From DASQPA01 sp963756455 (GTDB lineage: Bacteria > Acidobacteriota > Thermoanaerobaculia > Multivoradales > UBA5704), in contig CAVWNC010000003.1 of assembly GCA_963756455.1 (NCBI GenBank), positions 868,001 through 932,000 on the forward strand: a stretch of DNA of 64,000 bases. The letters are read 5' to 3'. The notes below the pieces were generated by a model. It ran no database searches, was not told where the DNA came from, and saw nothing but the letters and a program-made list of their open reading frames with translations. Within the stretch, counting starts at the first letter, position 1. Each line of letters opens with the position of its first letter. The position numbers were made by a program, and so were the translations under genes. Below are positions 1 to 8,196 of this stretch, one piece after another.

Positions 1-979
1 TGTCTTTCCCCATCAGCACCCGGTCCTGGTATTTGATCATCCACGCTCGGGCCATGCGCGGCTGGCGGCCGAGCTCGTAGAGGACGGCGCCGAGCTCGGT
101 GTAGACGTTCGGCATCTCGTCCAAAAGCTTGCCCAGGCTCGCGAGGTCGTTCCCCATCCAGCCCAGGTGAGCGTCGATGAAAGTCGTCTTCGGGTGCTTC
201 CGGAACATGTTGTGCTGCTCGGCCAGGGTCTGCTCGAAGGAGGCGAATTTGGGGTCGTCTCTCCGCCGGCCGGGGAACTGCTTCAATTCGAGCCAGCGTT
301 CGTTGTGCTTGTCGTGCGGCAGCCAGAAGGAGGCCGGCTCGCCGGTATGGATCAAGACCGGAATGCCGAGCTCGGCGCACTTGTCCCACACCGGGTCGAG
401 GCGCGGGTCGTCGGTCTGCAACCGTTTCCCGTTCTTGTCGAAGACGAACATTCCGAGGTCTTTGAACACCTTGAGACCTTGCGCGCCGGCCTTGATGTCC
501 TCCTCGAGCTGCTTGGCGGCGTTCTGACCGAAGTTCGGCTCGTCGATCTTGTTCCAATCGACGTTGGCGAAGAGGATCAGGCGGTTGGGATAGCGCCCCT
601 TCATGTTGGCGAGCCCCTTGCGGAGCTTCTCGCCCGAGCTGCCGGAGAGGTTCACCATCACCGCCATGTTGAGCTTGTCCATCTCCTCGACCAGCTGCTT
701 GACCTGGGCGGCCGGCATCAGCTCGTCCTGGTGGTTGTGGATGTCGACGAACGGATACTTGGCACGTTTCACGATGTGCTCGGGGACGACGAGCGTCGAT
801 TTCGGGTCGTACTCCTCGATCGACATCGTCTCGTTCGTGGGGGTTCCCTCATAATTCGGACGGGCCGGGGCGGCCGGCTTGGGCGCCGGAGTGGTCTGCG
901 ACAGGAGCGCGACGGGGAGGAGGACGGCGGCTCCCACGAGGAGCTTGATGCCGTACTTCTTCCAAGGCAGGTTGGGCAT
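1..979 (-). CDS. Amidohydrolase-2 family metal-dependent hydrolase (3' end outside window)
   Basis: The gene runs off the left edge; 326 residues are visible from an ATG at 979. Residues 6-27 form a hydrophobic N-terminal signal or anchor, then a Pro/Ala-rich linker. A TIM-barrel amidohydrolase domain follows, with the family metal-binding HxH (H81, H83 in VDIHNH), H211 in LIHTGEP and H271 in DAHLGW. These match Amidohydro_2 proteins (aminocarboxymuconate-semialdehyde decarboxylase relatives), which hydrolyse or decarboxylate small cyclic or carboxylated substrates. The substrate cannot be told. The signal suggests an extracytoplasmic location, unusual for classic members. It is divergent from the methyltransferase at 1056, separated by 76 bases. 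Confidence 0.85.
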   Translation of the reverse strand, partial: MPNLPWKKYGIKLLVGAAVLLPVALLSQTTPAPKPAAPARPNYEGTPTNETMSIEEYDPKSTLVVPEHIVKRAKYPFVDIHNHQDELMPAAQVKQLVEEMDKLNMAVMVNLSGSSGEKLRKGLANMKGRYPNRLILFANVDWNKIDEPNFGQNAAKQLEEDIKAGAQGLKVFKDLGMFVFDKNGKRLQTDDPRLDPVWDKCAELGIPVLIHTGEPASFWLPHDKHNERWLELKQFPGRRRDDPKFASFEQTLAEQHNMFRKHPKTTFIDAHLGWMGNDLASLGKLLDEMPNVYTELGAVLYELGRQPRMARAWMIKYQDRVLMGKD

Positions 980-1055
980 GGGACAGGGTCCTCGTTGAAA
1001 GTTGCGAACGTGCTTTGGGAGTCTACCCCAGGAGCCTCGTGCTAGGGTCCGCGTC

Positions 1056-1769
1056 ATGACCCGGGCCTGGCAGACCGTCGATCGCGCGGAGACTCCCGAG
1101 GGACTCCTGGAGCTCCGCCGCCGGGGACCCCGGGACGCCCGGGAAGACGAGGGGGGAGACGCCGAGTACCTCATCACCATCGCCGGCCGGGTGCTGATGA
1201 ACGGCGCCGCCCACAAGACCGAGGACGCTTTGGCCGACGTCGCCTGCCGTCCCCTCTCGGGCTGGACGGGGCCGCGCGGCCCTCGGGTCCTCCTGGGCGG
1301 CCTGGGGATGGGCTACACCCTCCGCGCCGCTTTGGACCTCCTGCCCAAAGCCGCCCGGGTCACGGTCGTCGAGATCGACCCGGTGATCGTCCGCTGGTGC
1401 CGCGGCCCCCTGGCGCTCCTGACCCGGAACGCCCTCGCCGACCGCCGGGTAACGATCGAGATCGGCGACGTGGCGGCGGTCCTCGAACGAGCCGCGCTCG
1501 CGGCGGACGAGCGCTTCGACGCCGTGATCCTCGACCTCTACGAGGGGCCCCGCCAGGCCCATGGCGGCAAGCACGATCCGCTCTGGGGCGAGCGCGCCCT
1601 CCGGACCACCCGCGACGCCCTCCTCCCCGGCGGCACCCTGGCGGTGTGGTCCGAGGACCCCGATGCCGCCTTCGAGAAGCGCCTGGGCGGCGCGGGGTTC
1701 AGAGTCGAACGCCGGCGTCCGGGTCGCGGGGGGCCGCGGCACGTGGTGTACGTGGCGCATCGGAAGTAG
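1056..1769 (+). CDS. Spermidine-synthase-like SAM-dependent methyltransferase fold protein
   Basis: 237 residues. The Rossmann motif LLGGLGMGYTLR (about 79-90), the acidic VVEIDP strand (about 104-109), a GDV segment (about 137) and FDAVILDLY (about 153-161) are the signature of the spermidine synthase/spermine synthase-like family. The polyamine-binding residues of true SpeE are not obvious, so the substrate is unknown. I chose the ATG at 1056 because an upstream in-frame ATG at 1002 overlaps the divergent gene's leader and encodes an Arg-rich, non-conserved stretch. The 3' end overlaps the convergent patatin gene by 71 bases. Confidence 0.75.
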   Translation: MTRAWQTVDRAETPEGLLELRRRGPRDAREDEGGDAEYLITIAGRVLMNGAAHKTEDALADVACRPLSGWTGPRGPRVLLGGLGMGYTLRAALDLLPKAARVTVVEIDPVIVRWCRGPLALLTRNALADRRVTIEIGDVAAVLERAALAADERFDAVILDLYEGPRQAHGGKHDPLWGERALRTTRDALLPGGTLAVWSEDPDAAFEKRLGGAGFRVERRRPGRGGPRHVVYVAHRK

Positions 1770-4536
1770 ACAGGCTCGTTTCCTGCGGCAGCCCGGCGAG
1801 GGCCGCGGCCGCCACGTTCTGGCCGAGCAGGCGGTAGCTCTCGAACTGCGGCTCGGTGAACCACTGGTTGGCCGTCGAGTCGTGGGGAAAGGCCGGAAAG
1901 GCGCGGGCGTAGCTCACGACGTCCGTGGGCAGGGGATCGGTCAGGGTGGCCTTCAGGTAGAGGAGGACGCCGGGCTGGGCGGCGGGATCGAGCTGGTCGT
2001 AGCGGATCGTCCCCAGCGCCCAGGCCTGGGCGCTCTTCCGGGTGTCCGGATCGGGCCGCAGGAGCTTGAGGTCGATCTCGATCTCGATCCCGAGGTCGAT
2101 CCGGCACTGCCGGAGCGACCGCGCGAGGTCGTCGAAGACCGCGTTGGGATCGGCCGTCGCGTCGGAGACGACGATCAGCGGGCACCCTCTTTTGACCAGC
2201 TGGTAGAGGCCGAGGTTCTCGGTGTGACCGCCGTCCGAGAGGTGGACGTGCGGGCGGGAGAAGTCGGTCCGGCCGAAGAGCTCGGTCAAGAGATAGCGCA
2301 GGCCCCAGCTCGGCCCGGCGGCCTGCCAGTCGCGCCCCACCCGCGGGTTCGGCAGCCACCAGCCGAGCCGGGCGTTGAACAGGGTGAGCAGGAAGGTCAC
2401 CGCCGGAGCGCTGTGGTAGCCCATGCAGGGATTGACCGCCGCTCCCGAGATGGCGAGGGCGGTGCCCAAGGAGAGCTTCTGGGGATCGCTCGCGTAGCGG
2501 TCCGAGGGCCGGTAGCCGCTCTCCGGCTCGCCGGCCTCCGGGACGCGACCGCGGAGACCGATGTCGTAGCCGCACCAGAGGGGTGAGAGGAGAAAGGGAA
2601 GGGCTTTCCTCTCCCGCCAGGCGATCTTTCGCCCGCTCACATGGTTGAGCGCGGCATTGATCAGGGGATAGGGGCGGGCCGGCCCCGGCCCTCCCTCGCC
2701 GGGGCTCGCCAGATCGGCGAGCGGCAGGTCGTCCGCGGGGTCGAAGCCGGTGAAACGTTCCGCCCGGCGGCGCCGGTTGGAGGCCCCCAGATAGCAGCGC
2801 ACCAGCCGGTTCCGATAGAGCGGGTTCATCGAGAACTCGTTGATGTCGAGCCGCCAGGCGAGGAGGAGGAGCACCGCCGCCAGCGCCGCGGCGGCGATCC
2901 CCAAGATCTCCGGAGTGCTGGTGGCGGCGAGGACGAGGACGTTGCGGGGCCAGGGACGCGAGCTGTCGTCGGCCAGCTGGAGCAGGGCGGGCAAGTCCTG
3001 CAAATCGACCTGGGTGTGGATCGCGAAGCCGGCCGCGGTGGAGTCCTTGGTGAGCTGGAAGAGACCGATGCGCAGGCCGAGGCTCAGGAGGACGACGAAG
3101 CCGGCGACGAAGACATAGGCGGCGGAGCGCGCCAGGAGCTCCAGGCGCCGGTCGTCCCCCGGCCCCCCGGTCCGCGAGCTCTTGCCGGCGAGGATGCCGC
3201 CCAGGGTCGAGAGCAGCCAGCCCGAGGCGAGCAGGGTCTTGAACCAGGGGGTAGTCACGGATTCGAGGAACGGTCCATAGAGGACGACGATCCAGAGCGG
3301 CGCCCAGAAAAAGAGGCTGGCGGTCAGCAGCGAGCCGCCCAGGCGGGCCCACCACTCGCGGATCCAGTCGGCGAGCGAACGGCCGACGAGACCGAGGTGG
3401 AGGACGGCCATCAAGGTGGCGCCGATCACCACCAGGGGCGGGCCGACCGCGAGCGTCACCCAGGGCGCCGCGGCGAGCTGCGTCTGCAAGACCTCGTAGG
3501 TCTGGCCGAGGTCGGGGGGGAAGAGCGAGGAGCTGAAATAGTGGAGGAGCCGGTGGACGCCGTCGACATAGAGGCCGCCCAGAAACCCCGCCGGGACGGC
3601 CGAGAGGAGGATCGCGGGCCAGGAGCGGACCCCCGCCGCTCCCACCTTGGTGCCCGCCCGGGTGCGCCAGAGGTCGGCGAGGAAGGCGACGCCCCAGGCG
3701 CCGGTGTAGAGGAGCGCCGTCCATCCTCCCCACCTCCAGGCCGGGACGGAGCGGAGGTGGAGCTTCCCCGCGAACGCGCAGACGAGGAGCCAGGCGGCGG
3801 AGAGGAGCGGCACGGTGACGAAGAGCTGGATCAACCGGTTCGAGTTCCACCGCGGCGCGTCCGGGCTGTCGAAGACGGCCAGGTTCCGGGCGACGAAGAG
3901 GAGGGCGAGCGCGGCGAGACCGACAGCGGCGACGAAGCTGCTGGTCGACCAGAGGCGGAGCTCACCGGAGGCGACGTAGAGCCAGCGCGGCAGGAGGAGG
4001 ACGAGGGAGAGGAAGCAGACGAGCGCCGTCAGGTTCAAGAGGAGGTTCCGCAGATAGGTGGCGATCGCCGCCCAGCTGTCGCCGGAGAGCAGGCCCCGGT
4101 GCGGGGTGAGATAGTTGCTGTAGTCGCGGAGCCAGGTGATCGGGTCGCGGTCGCCGGTCTCCCCCGCGAGAACGGTGGGATCGCCGTCGAGCGCCGCCTC
4201 GACCGCGCGGACGCCGCCGAAGCGGTGGCAGAGGGCGGCGAGCCAACCGCCGATGTAGCCGCCGCCCGAGACCGACGAAAGATAGTCGAAGCGCGACAGC
4301 AGGCGCCGTTTCGAGAGCGCCTGGAGAACCCCCAGATTGAAAGTCGCGCTCCTTATGCCACCGCCCGAAAAGGCGAGCCCCCAGACCGGCGCCGCCAGGG
4401 GAATCCCGTTGCGCAGCCGGGCCTCGTCGATCGCGGTGCGTTCGGAGCGGAGCACCTCCGCGAAGCCCGCGGGCGGTGTTCCGGCCCGCTCGTCACTCCC
4501 GTCGCTCGGGTCCGGCTGAGGCTCTGGGCTGGGCAA
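1699..4536 (-). CDS. Patatin-like phospholipase with embedded multi-pass membrane domain
   Basis: 945 residues. The N-terminal part carries the patatin oxyanion loop SGGGIR (57-62) and the nucleophile serine in SSVSGGGYIGG (S90); the dyad aspartate lies far away in DGGHTENLG (D768). Between them, residues about 150-560, are roughly ten hydrophobic helices, so the catalytic fold is interrupted by a membrane domain. Patatin-like enzymes hydrolyse acyl esters of phospholipids. Ordinary bacterial members are about 300 residues, so this is a long variant. The start is a TTG at 4536 with a weak ribosome site and is uncertain. The last 23 residues overlap the convergent methyltransferase gene. Confidence 0.85.
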   Translation of the reverse strand: MPSPEPQPDPSDGSDERAGTPPAGFAEVLRSERTAIDEARLRNGIPLAAPVWGLAFSGGGIRSATFNLGVLQALSKRRLLSRFDYLSSVSGGGYIGGWLAALCHRFGGVRAVEAALDGDPTVLAGETGDRDPITWLRDYSNYLTPHRGLLSGDSWAAIATYLRNLLLNLTALVCFLSLVLLLPRWLYVASGELRLWSTSSFVAAVGLAALALLFVARNLAVFDSPDAPRWNSNRLIQLFVTVPLLSAAWLLVCAFAGKLHLRSVPAWRWGGWTALLYTGAWGVAFLADLWRTRAGTKVGAAGVRSWPAILLSAVPAGFLGGLYVDGVHRLLHYFSSSLFPPDLGQTYEVLQTQLAAAPWVTLAVGPPLVVIGATLMAVLHLGLVGRSLADWIREWWARLGGSLLTASLFFWAPLWIVVLYGPFLESVTTPWFKTLLASGWLLSTLGGILAGKSSRTGGPGDDRRLELLARSAAYVFVAGFVVLLSLGLRIGLFQLTKDSTAAGFAIHTQVDLQDLPALLQLADDSSRPWPRNVLVLAATSTPEILGIAAAALAAVLLLLAWRLDINEFSMNPLYRNRLVRCYLGASNRRRRAERFTGFDPADDLPLADLASPGEGGPGPARPYPLINAALNHVSGRKIAWRERKALPFLLSPLWCGYDIGLRGRVPEAGEPESGYRPSDRYASDPQKLSLGTALAISGAAVNPCMGYHSAPAVTFLLTLFNARLGWWLPNPRVGRDWQAAGPSWGLRYLLTELFGRTDFSRPHVHLSDGGHTENLGLYQLVKRGCPLIVVSDATADPNAVFDDLARSLRQCRIDLGIEIEIDLKLLRPDPDTRKSAQAWALGTIRYDQLDPAAQPGVLLYLKATLTDPLPTDVVSYARAFPAFPHDSTANQWFTEPQFESYRLLGQNVAAAALAGLPQETSLSTSDAPRTPRAAAPRDPDAGVRL

Positions 4537-4617
4537 GGAGTCGTCCCTCGTGGAGTAGGCGCGACCGCGGGCGCCGACGTTACCTTCTGTCTTCGCTTGA
4601 ATTGTATCCCGCGATCG

Positions 4618-4638
4618 TCACCCCTGCGTCAGGGGTGA
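4618..4638. terminator. Perfect 9-bp hairpin enclosing the acvB stop codon
   Basis: TCACCCCTG and CAGGGGTGA are perfect inverted repeats with a 3-base loop. The TGA of the AcvB-like gene (4629-4631) lies in the loop and first stem base. There is no T-tract on either strand, so a classical intrinsic terminator is doubtful; mRNA 3' end stabilisation is an alternative. Confidence 0.35.
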
Positions 4639-6113
4639 GGCTCCGGAATGTCCGGTTTCTCCGGCTTGGCAGGGTCGGCAGCGGGGGTGGGCGCGAGCCC
4701 GATCTCGGTTAAAAGCCGGTTGACCATGGGCGCGGTCGCCTTGCTGTAGCCGTGGCCGCCCGGCATGGGGACGAGCGTCACCTGGCCGGCTGGCAGCTTG
4801 CGGCAGAGGCTGTCGGTTTCGCGCTCGGCGTAGACGCAGAGGAGCTTCAAACCTTTGATCCCCTGGCTCCCGGTAATTTTGGCGATCTGCGGGGCGACCG
4901 CCACGTCGGGGGCCTTGGGCAGTCCGGCCATGTAGTTGCCGAACTGGAAGTCGAAGATGGCGCGGCTGTCCGGCCCCACCAGCGCCACTGCGGCGATCTT
5001 CGAGAGCAGGCGCTCCGGCAAGCGCTCGACGAGGAAGGGGAGCACGTCGGCCCCCTGCGAGTAGCCGATGAGGAGCGCGCTCTCCGCCTTCCAGGCGGCG
5101 AGGTAGTGGTCGAGAATGCGCCCGAGGTCGGCCGTGGCGCTCTCCGGGGTCCGCGTCTTCCAGAAGTAGTTGAGCGAGTCGATCGCGGCGACCGGCACCC
5201 CGGAGCCCGAGAGCCGGTTGCCCAGCCGGTCGTCGAGCCCGACATAGCCGCCGTCCCCCGTGATCAGGACGGCGATCCGGCCGCGCCAGGGTCCCGCCCC
5301 CGGAACCTCGACGATCGGCAGGTCGGGGAACGCCTCCGCCTTCGCCTCCTCCACCCGCTCCTTCTCCCGCTGCTGGTGGAGGGCGACCAGCTTGTCGAAG
5401 CCGGCGCGGATCTGGGCGTCCCCCGAACCGGATGCCGCCGATGCCGCGGGGGTTGCCGAAGTCGAGGCCGGGATGATCGCCGCCCGCTTGACCCCGGCGG
5501 CGAACTCCTGGAGCGAGCCCGCCTCGCAGGCCGGTCCCGGCACGTCGAGCGCCACCCAGGGATCGTCGAGATCCAACTCGGGCCGCAGGCGGACACCGCC
5601 CTTCTTCCAGTTCCAGTCCGTGCGCAGGCTGTTGCCGCCGCAGAGGGGCCGCGGGAAGTCGTAGTGCGGGCAGAAGCCGAGAGTCAGGAGCCCCGAGAAG
5701 GTGCCGGCGGGCGACTGCGCGAGGGCCGCATAGGCCAAGCCCCCGCCGGTCAGGTCCCCGGCGAGCAGGGGTGCCGGCAGGTTCTGAAGCGTCAGCTTCT
5801 TGGCCACGAAGCGGCCCAACCCTTCGAGGTCCGCCGAGGGATAGGAGCAGAAGGCCTGGCTGGGAGCGGCCGCCGCGAGGTAGCGCGGCAGGTTCACGAC
5901 GGCGACCACGGCTCCCGAGGAGCTCAAGGAGCGGGCCATCTCCGCCGTCTCCGCTCCGTTCGGAGCGCCGGACACGAGGAGCACGAGCTGGGACGGCGTT
6001 CCGGCGGGGCGGTGGATCGGGATCGCGCCGAAGCGCCCGAATTCGAGGGACTCGGCGTGGAGGGGAGCGGCGGCGAGGAAAGCGAGAGCGAGGAGGCGAG
6101 GGAGACACGTCAT
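4629..6113 (-). CDS. acvB: AcvB/VirJ-family periplasmic alpha/beta-hydrolase-like protein
   Basis: 494 residues from the ATG at 6113, which directly precedes a signal peptide (CLPRLLALAFLAAAPLHA). Two VirJ-type domains are seen. The N-terminal one (about 20-230) includes CPHYDFPRPLCGG. The C-terminal one starts near GRIAVLITGDGGY (about 279) and has the nucleophile elbow IGYSQGAD (S352) and a late histidine in PGGHGYS. AcvB of Agrobacterium has this two-domain layout and family members hydrolyse lysyl-phosphatidylglycerol; that function is known for the family, not shown here. An upstream ATG at 6173 is possible but adds 20 polar residues before the signal. Two GATGCCGCN units lie at 5431-5448 in the linker. 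Confidence 0.75.
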   Translation of the reverse strand: MTCLPRLLALAFLAAAPLHAESLEFGRFGAIPIHRPAGTPSQLVLLVSGAPNGAETAEMARSLSSSGAVVAVVNLPRYLAAAAPSQAFCSYPSADLEGLGRFVAKKLTLQNLPAPLLAGDLTGGGLAYAALAQSPAGTFSGLLTLGFCPHYDFPRPLCGGNSLRTDWNWKKGGVRLRPELDLDDPWVALDVPGPACEAGSLQEFAAGVKRAAIIPASTSATPAASAASGSGDAQIRAGFDKLVALHQQREKERVEEAKAEAFPDLPIVEVPGAGPWRGRIAVLITGDGGYVGLDDRLGNRLSGSGVPVAAIDSLNYFWKTRTPESATADLGRILDHYLAAWKAESALLIGYSQGADVLPFLVERLPERLLSKIAAVALVGPDSRAIFDFQFGNYMAGLPKAPDVAVAPQIAKITGSQGIKGLKLLCVYAERETDSLCRKLPAGQVTLVPMPGGHGYSKATAPMVNRLLTEIGLAPTPAADPAKPEKPDIPEPHP

Positions 6114-6591
6114 ATCGCTGAGCTTATCGTCTGCGCTGTCCCGCGGGGAATCTTGGGACTCCATACACCTCATCTTGGCATTAGAGTGTGCAGCGACCCT
6201 CCAACACCCCCGCGGAAGCCGTCAAAAGTCCGTGAAAGCCGAGAAATGCATACAAGACGTCCGTAAACGTGCGTATTCTCTCCAATCTTAAGTTTTGATG
6301 ACACGTCGAGGCGGCTTGGTGCCTCGTCCGCACACCTTACCGCCGATCCAAGGTGTCTTCAACTCCGTTCCTGAATGCCTATCGATCGAAAGGGAGGGCT
6401 CACCCTCCATCTATACACCACAGCGATAGATAACTGTGTGCGAGCTGGGCTCACAAGGCCCTTTACGACATTTCTGGGAGTTTTCTCGGCTTGCGAAGGT
6501 GTATCCACGGAGCTTCCAGGTGTACATTCAACCCAGAGCTGCATGCCACCCCGTCTCGAGGAACCTCCGCCTCAAGAGGGCTGATCCGTGT
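6114..6591. other. 478-base gene-free stretch upstream of the tRNA cluster
   Basis: Lower GC than the surroundings. I see no coding frame with plausible codon use or ribosome site and no repeat. It contains the 5' leader of the AcvB-like gene on the minus strand. The only convincing element is the tRNA promoter just to its right. Confidence 0.5.
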
Positions 6592-6621
6592 TTGACACTG
6601 TGGAACCCCCTGCCATAGACT
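6592..6621 (+). promoter_or_regulatory. Sigma-70-type promoter of the tRNA cluster
   Basis: A consensus -35 box TTGACA (6592-6597) and a -10 box TAGACT (6616-6621) are separated by 18 bases. The first tRNA begins 17 bases after the -10 box, the usual spacing for a stable-RNA promoter. Confidence 0.65.
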
Positions 6622-6638
6622 GACCTGCGCGTTTCCGT

Positions 6639-6712
6639 CGGGGCGTAGCGCAGCCTGGTAGCGCACCTGCCTTGGGCGCAGGGGGTCCCCAGTTCAAATC
6701 TGGGCGCCCCGA
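6639..6712 (+). tRNA. tRNA-Pro (anticodon TGG)
   Basis: The acceptor stem CGGGGCG pairs with CGCCCCG, with discriminator A at 6712. The C1-G72 pair is typical of bacterial tRNA-Pro. The anticodon loop CTTGGGC gives TGG, and the T loop is TTCAAAT. CCA is not encoded. First gene of a three-tRNA cluster. Confidence 0.95.
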
Positions 6713-6769
6713 TACCGACGGGGCGATCCCGGTCGTGCCTACTGGCAGGTGGAAGGACCACGCAATCGG

Positions 6770-6846
6770 CTGCCTGTAGCTCAGTTGGATAGAGCGGCGG
6801 CCTTCTAAGCCGCGGGTCGGGGGTTCGAATCCCTCCAGGCAGACCA
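6770..6846 (+). tRNA. tRNA-Arg (anticodon TCT), CCA encoded
   Basis: The acceptor CTGCCTG pairs with CAGGCAG, discriminator A is at 6843 and CCA is encoded at 6844-6846. The anticodon loop CTTCTAA gives TCT, reading AGA/AGG. The D-arm GCTCAGTTGGATAGAGC and T loop TTCGAAT are canonical. Confidence 0.95.
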
Positions 6847-6888
6847 CAGTTCTTTTAGCAGTCCAGGTTCTTTCCCCGCCTTTCCCAC

Positions 6889-6965
6889 GCGCCCTTAGCT
6901 CAGCTGGATAGAGCGACAGCCTCCGGAGCTGTAGGTCAGAGGTTCGAATCCTCTAGGGCGCACCA
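6889..6965 (+). tRNA. tRNA-Arg (anticodon CCG), CCA encoded
   Basis: The acceptor GCGCCCT pairs with AGGGCGC, discriminator A is at 6962 and CCA is at 6963-6965. The anticodon loop CTCCGGA gives CCG, reading CGG. Its first 14 bases recur exactly at 9119-9132, 2.2 kb downstream (see findings). Confidence 0.95.
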
Positions 6966-7082
6966 TTAAAATCAACGACTTACGACACATGACCTTGAGC
7001 CTCTTCGGGCCCGGGGGAAGCCCAGGGTAAGCAACCGGGGAGTAATTTCACCACCGCCTCACAGAGCCGGGGCGTCGGTCCT

Positions 7083-7134
7083 GTTCACTCCAGATCTTTG
7101 TTCATTCTGAGTGAACGGTGGCCTATAATGAACA
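7083..7134 (+). promoter_or_regulatory. abiE promoter embedded in interleaved inverted repeats
   Basis: A -35-like TTCATT (7101-7106) and a perfect -10 TATAAT (7124-7129) have a 17-base spacer. Two perfect inverted repeats interlock over them: GTTCACT (7083-7089) with AGTGAAC (7110-7116), and TGTTCATT (7099-7106) with AATGAACA (7127-7134). Characterised AbiEi antitoxins repress their own promoter through inverted repeats, so these are probable AbiEi operators. The -10 box ends 8 bases before the ATG at 7138. Confidence 0.7.
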
Positions 7135-7137
7135 ACC

Positions 7138-8196
7138 ATGGATCGTGACCTTCTGGAGCGTGAGTCGGATCTCTTGCAGCAGGTGGCTCAAGCGGTCGAG
7201 CCGCATGGGCTCCAGATGGAGGTGCTGCGCCGGGCGCCACTCCCCGGGAAAGATCGAGCGGATGCCGAGATTCGGATTCGCCATCCGGCTGGCGAAGTCG
7301 ACTTGCTGGCCGAAATCAAGGTTCGTCTTACCCCCGGCACTTTCGGTCCGGCGATAAGCCGGCTTCGGCGGCACGGTTCCGCGGGCGCCCTGATTACGGA
7401 TTACGTGAGCCCGGCTCTCGCGGAGCGTCTCCGTGAACAGGATGTGTTCTTCCTCGATGCCGCGGGGAACGCCTTTCTCAGCCATCCCGGACTTTACGTC
7501 TGGGTAACCGGGCGCCGCAACCCGATTGCCGATCAACAAACCAAAGAGCGCGTCCGGGCCTTTCAACCGAGCGGCCTGAAACTCATTTTCGCCCTGCTCT
7601 CTCAACCGGAGTTGGTCGAGGCCGACTACCGGACCCTGGCGAAGATCACGGATACCGCCCTCGGAACCGTGCACTTGGTCCTGCGCGACCTCGTGGCGGA
7701 AAACTACATACATCGGATCGGTCGTACTCGTCGAATCCTTCTGCGCCCCAAGGAGCTTCTGGAGGCCTGGGTCCAGCCCTTCGTACGCGATCTTCGCCCA
7801 CGCTTGCTCCTGGGAAGATTCGCCACTGCGAATACTGATTGGTGGCAGCAAGTCGATATCTGCAAGTACGACTCGTTTTGGGGAGGCGAACCCGCGGGTG
7901 CCCTGCTCACGGGCTTTTTGAAGCCTGGAACTCTGACGATCTACGCGGACAAGCTACCGGCAACACTTTTGGTTCACCAGCGGCTCACGCGAGATGAGAA
8001 GGGAAGGGTCGAGATCCTCAAGAAATTCTGGAGTTTCTCGGAAAGTAATGCGGCCGTAGGGCTCGTGCCCCCTATCCTCGCGTACGCCGATCTCCTCGCG
8101 ATTGGCGACGCTCGTACCCTGGAAACGGCAGAGCGCCTCTTCGAGGAGCACATTGATGGATCTTTCCAGGCATACCTCGCTCGCACCGCTGGCTGA
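7138..8196 (+). CDS. Type IV toxin-antitoxin system AbiEi-family antitoxin/regulator
   Basis: 352 residues. The N-terminal portion (about 1-120) holds a compact alpha/beta fold with LLAEIKVRLTPGTF and LREQDVFFLDAAGNAFL. A winged-helix-like region follows (about 150-200, YRTLAKITDTALGTVHLVLRDL), then a C-terminal domain with DLLAIGDARTLETAERLFEEHI. This order matches the AbiEi_2 antitoxin family, whose members neutralise the AbiEii nucleotidyltransferase and repress the operon. The gene overlaps the toxin by 41 bases. No Shine-Dalgarno sequence precedes the ATG and the promoter abuts it. GC is lower than neighbouring genes, consistent with acquisition. Confidence 0.8.
   Translation: MDRDLLERESDLLQQVAQAVEPHGLQMEVLRRAPLPGKDRADAEIRIRHPAGEVDLLAEIKVRLTPGTFGPAISRLRRHGSAGALITDYVSPALAERLREQDVFFLDAAGNAFLSHPGLYVWVTGRRNPIADQQTKERVRAFQPSGLKLIFALLSQPELVEADYRTLAKITDTALGTVHLVLRDLVAENYIHRIGRTRRILLRPKELLEAWVQPFVRDLRPRLLLGRFATANTDWWQQVDICKYDSFWGGEPAGALLTGFLKPGTLTIYADKLPATLLVHQRLTRDEKGRVEILKKFWSFSESNAAVGLVPPILAYADLLAIGDARTLETAERLFEEHIDGSFQAYLARTAG

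Noticed and set aside
59..1045. A plus-strand frame across the amidohydrolase
   Set aside because: Antisense to a gene with clear metal-binding motifs and a signal peptide.
1538..3850. A 770-codon minus-strand open frame rich in Arg and Pro
   Set aside because: It is antisense or out of frame to the patatin gene, which has catalytic motifs and membrane helices; the Arg/Pro/Ala-rich composition is typical of a GC-rich shadow frame.
6889..6965. Integrase-type attachment at the 3' end of tRNA-Arg
   Set aside because: The 3' half of the tRNA is not repeated downstream; only the 5' end is, so the usual tyrosine integrase model does not fit.
7000..7080. A possible structured RNA upstream of abiE
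   Set aside because: GC-rich patches without clear paired stems or known motifs; insufficient to call.
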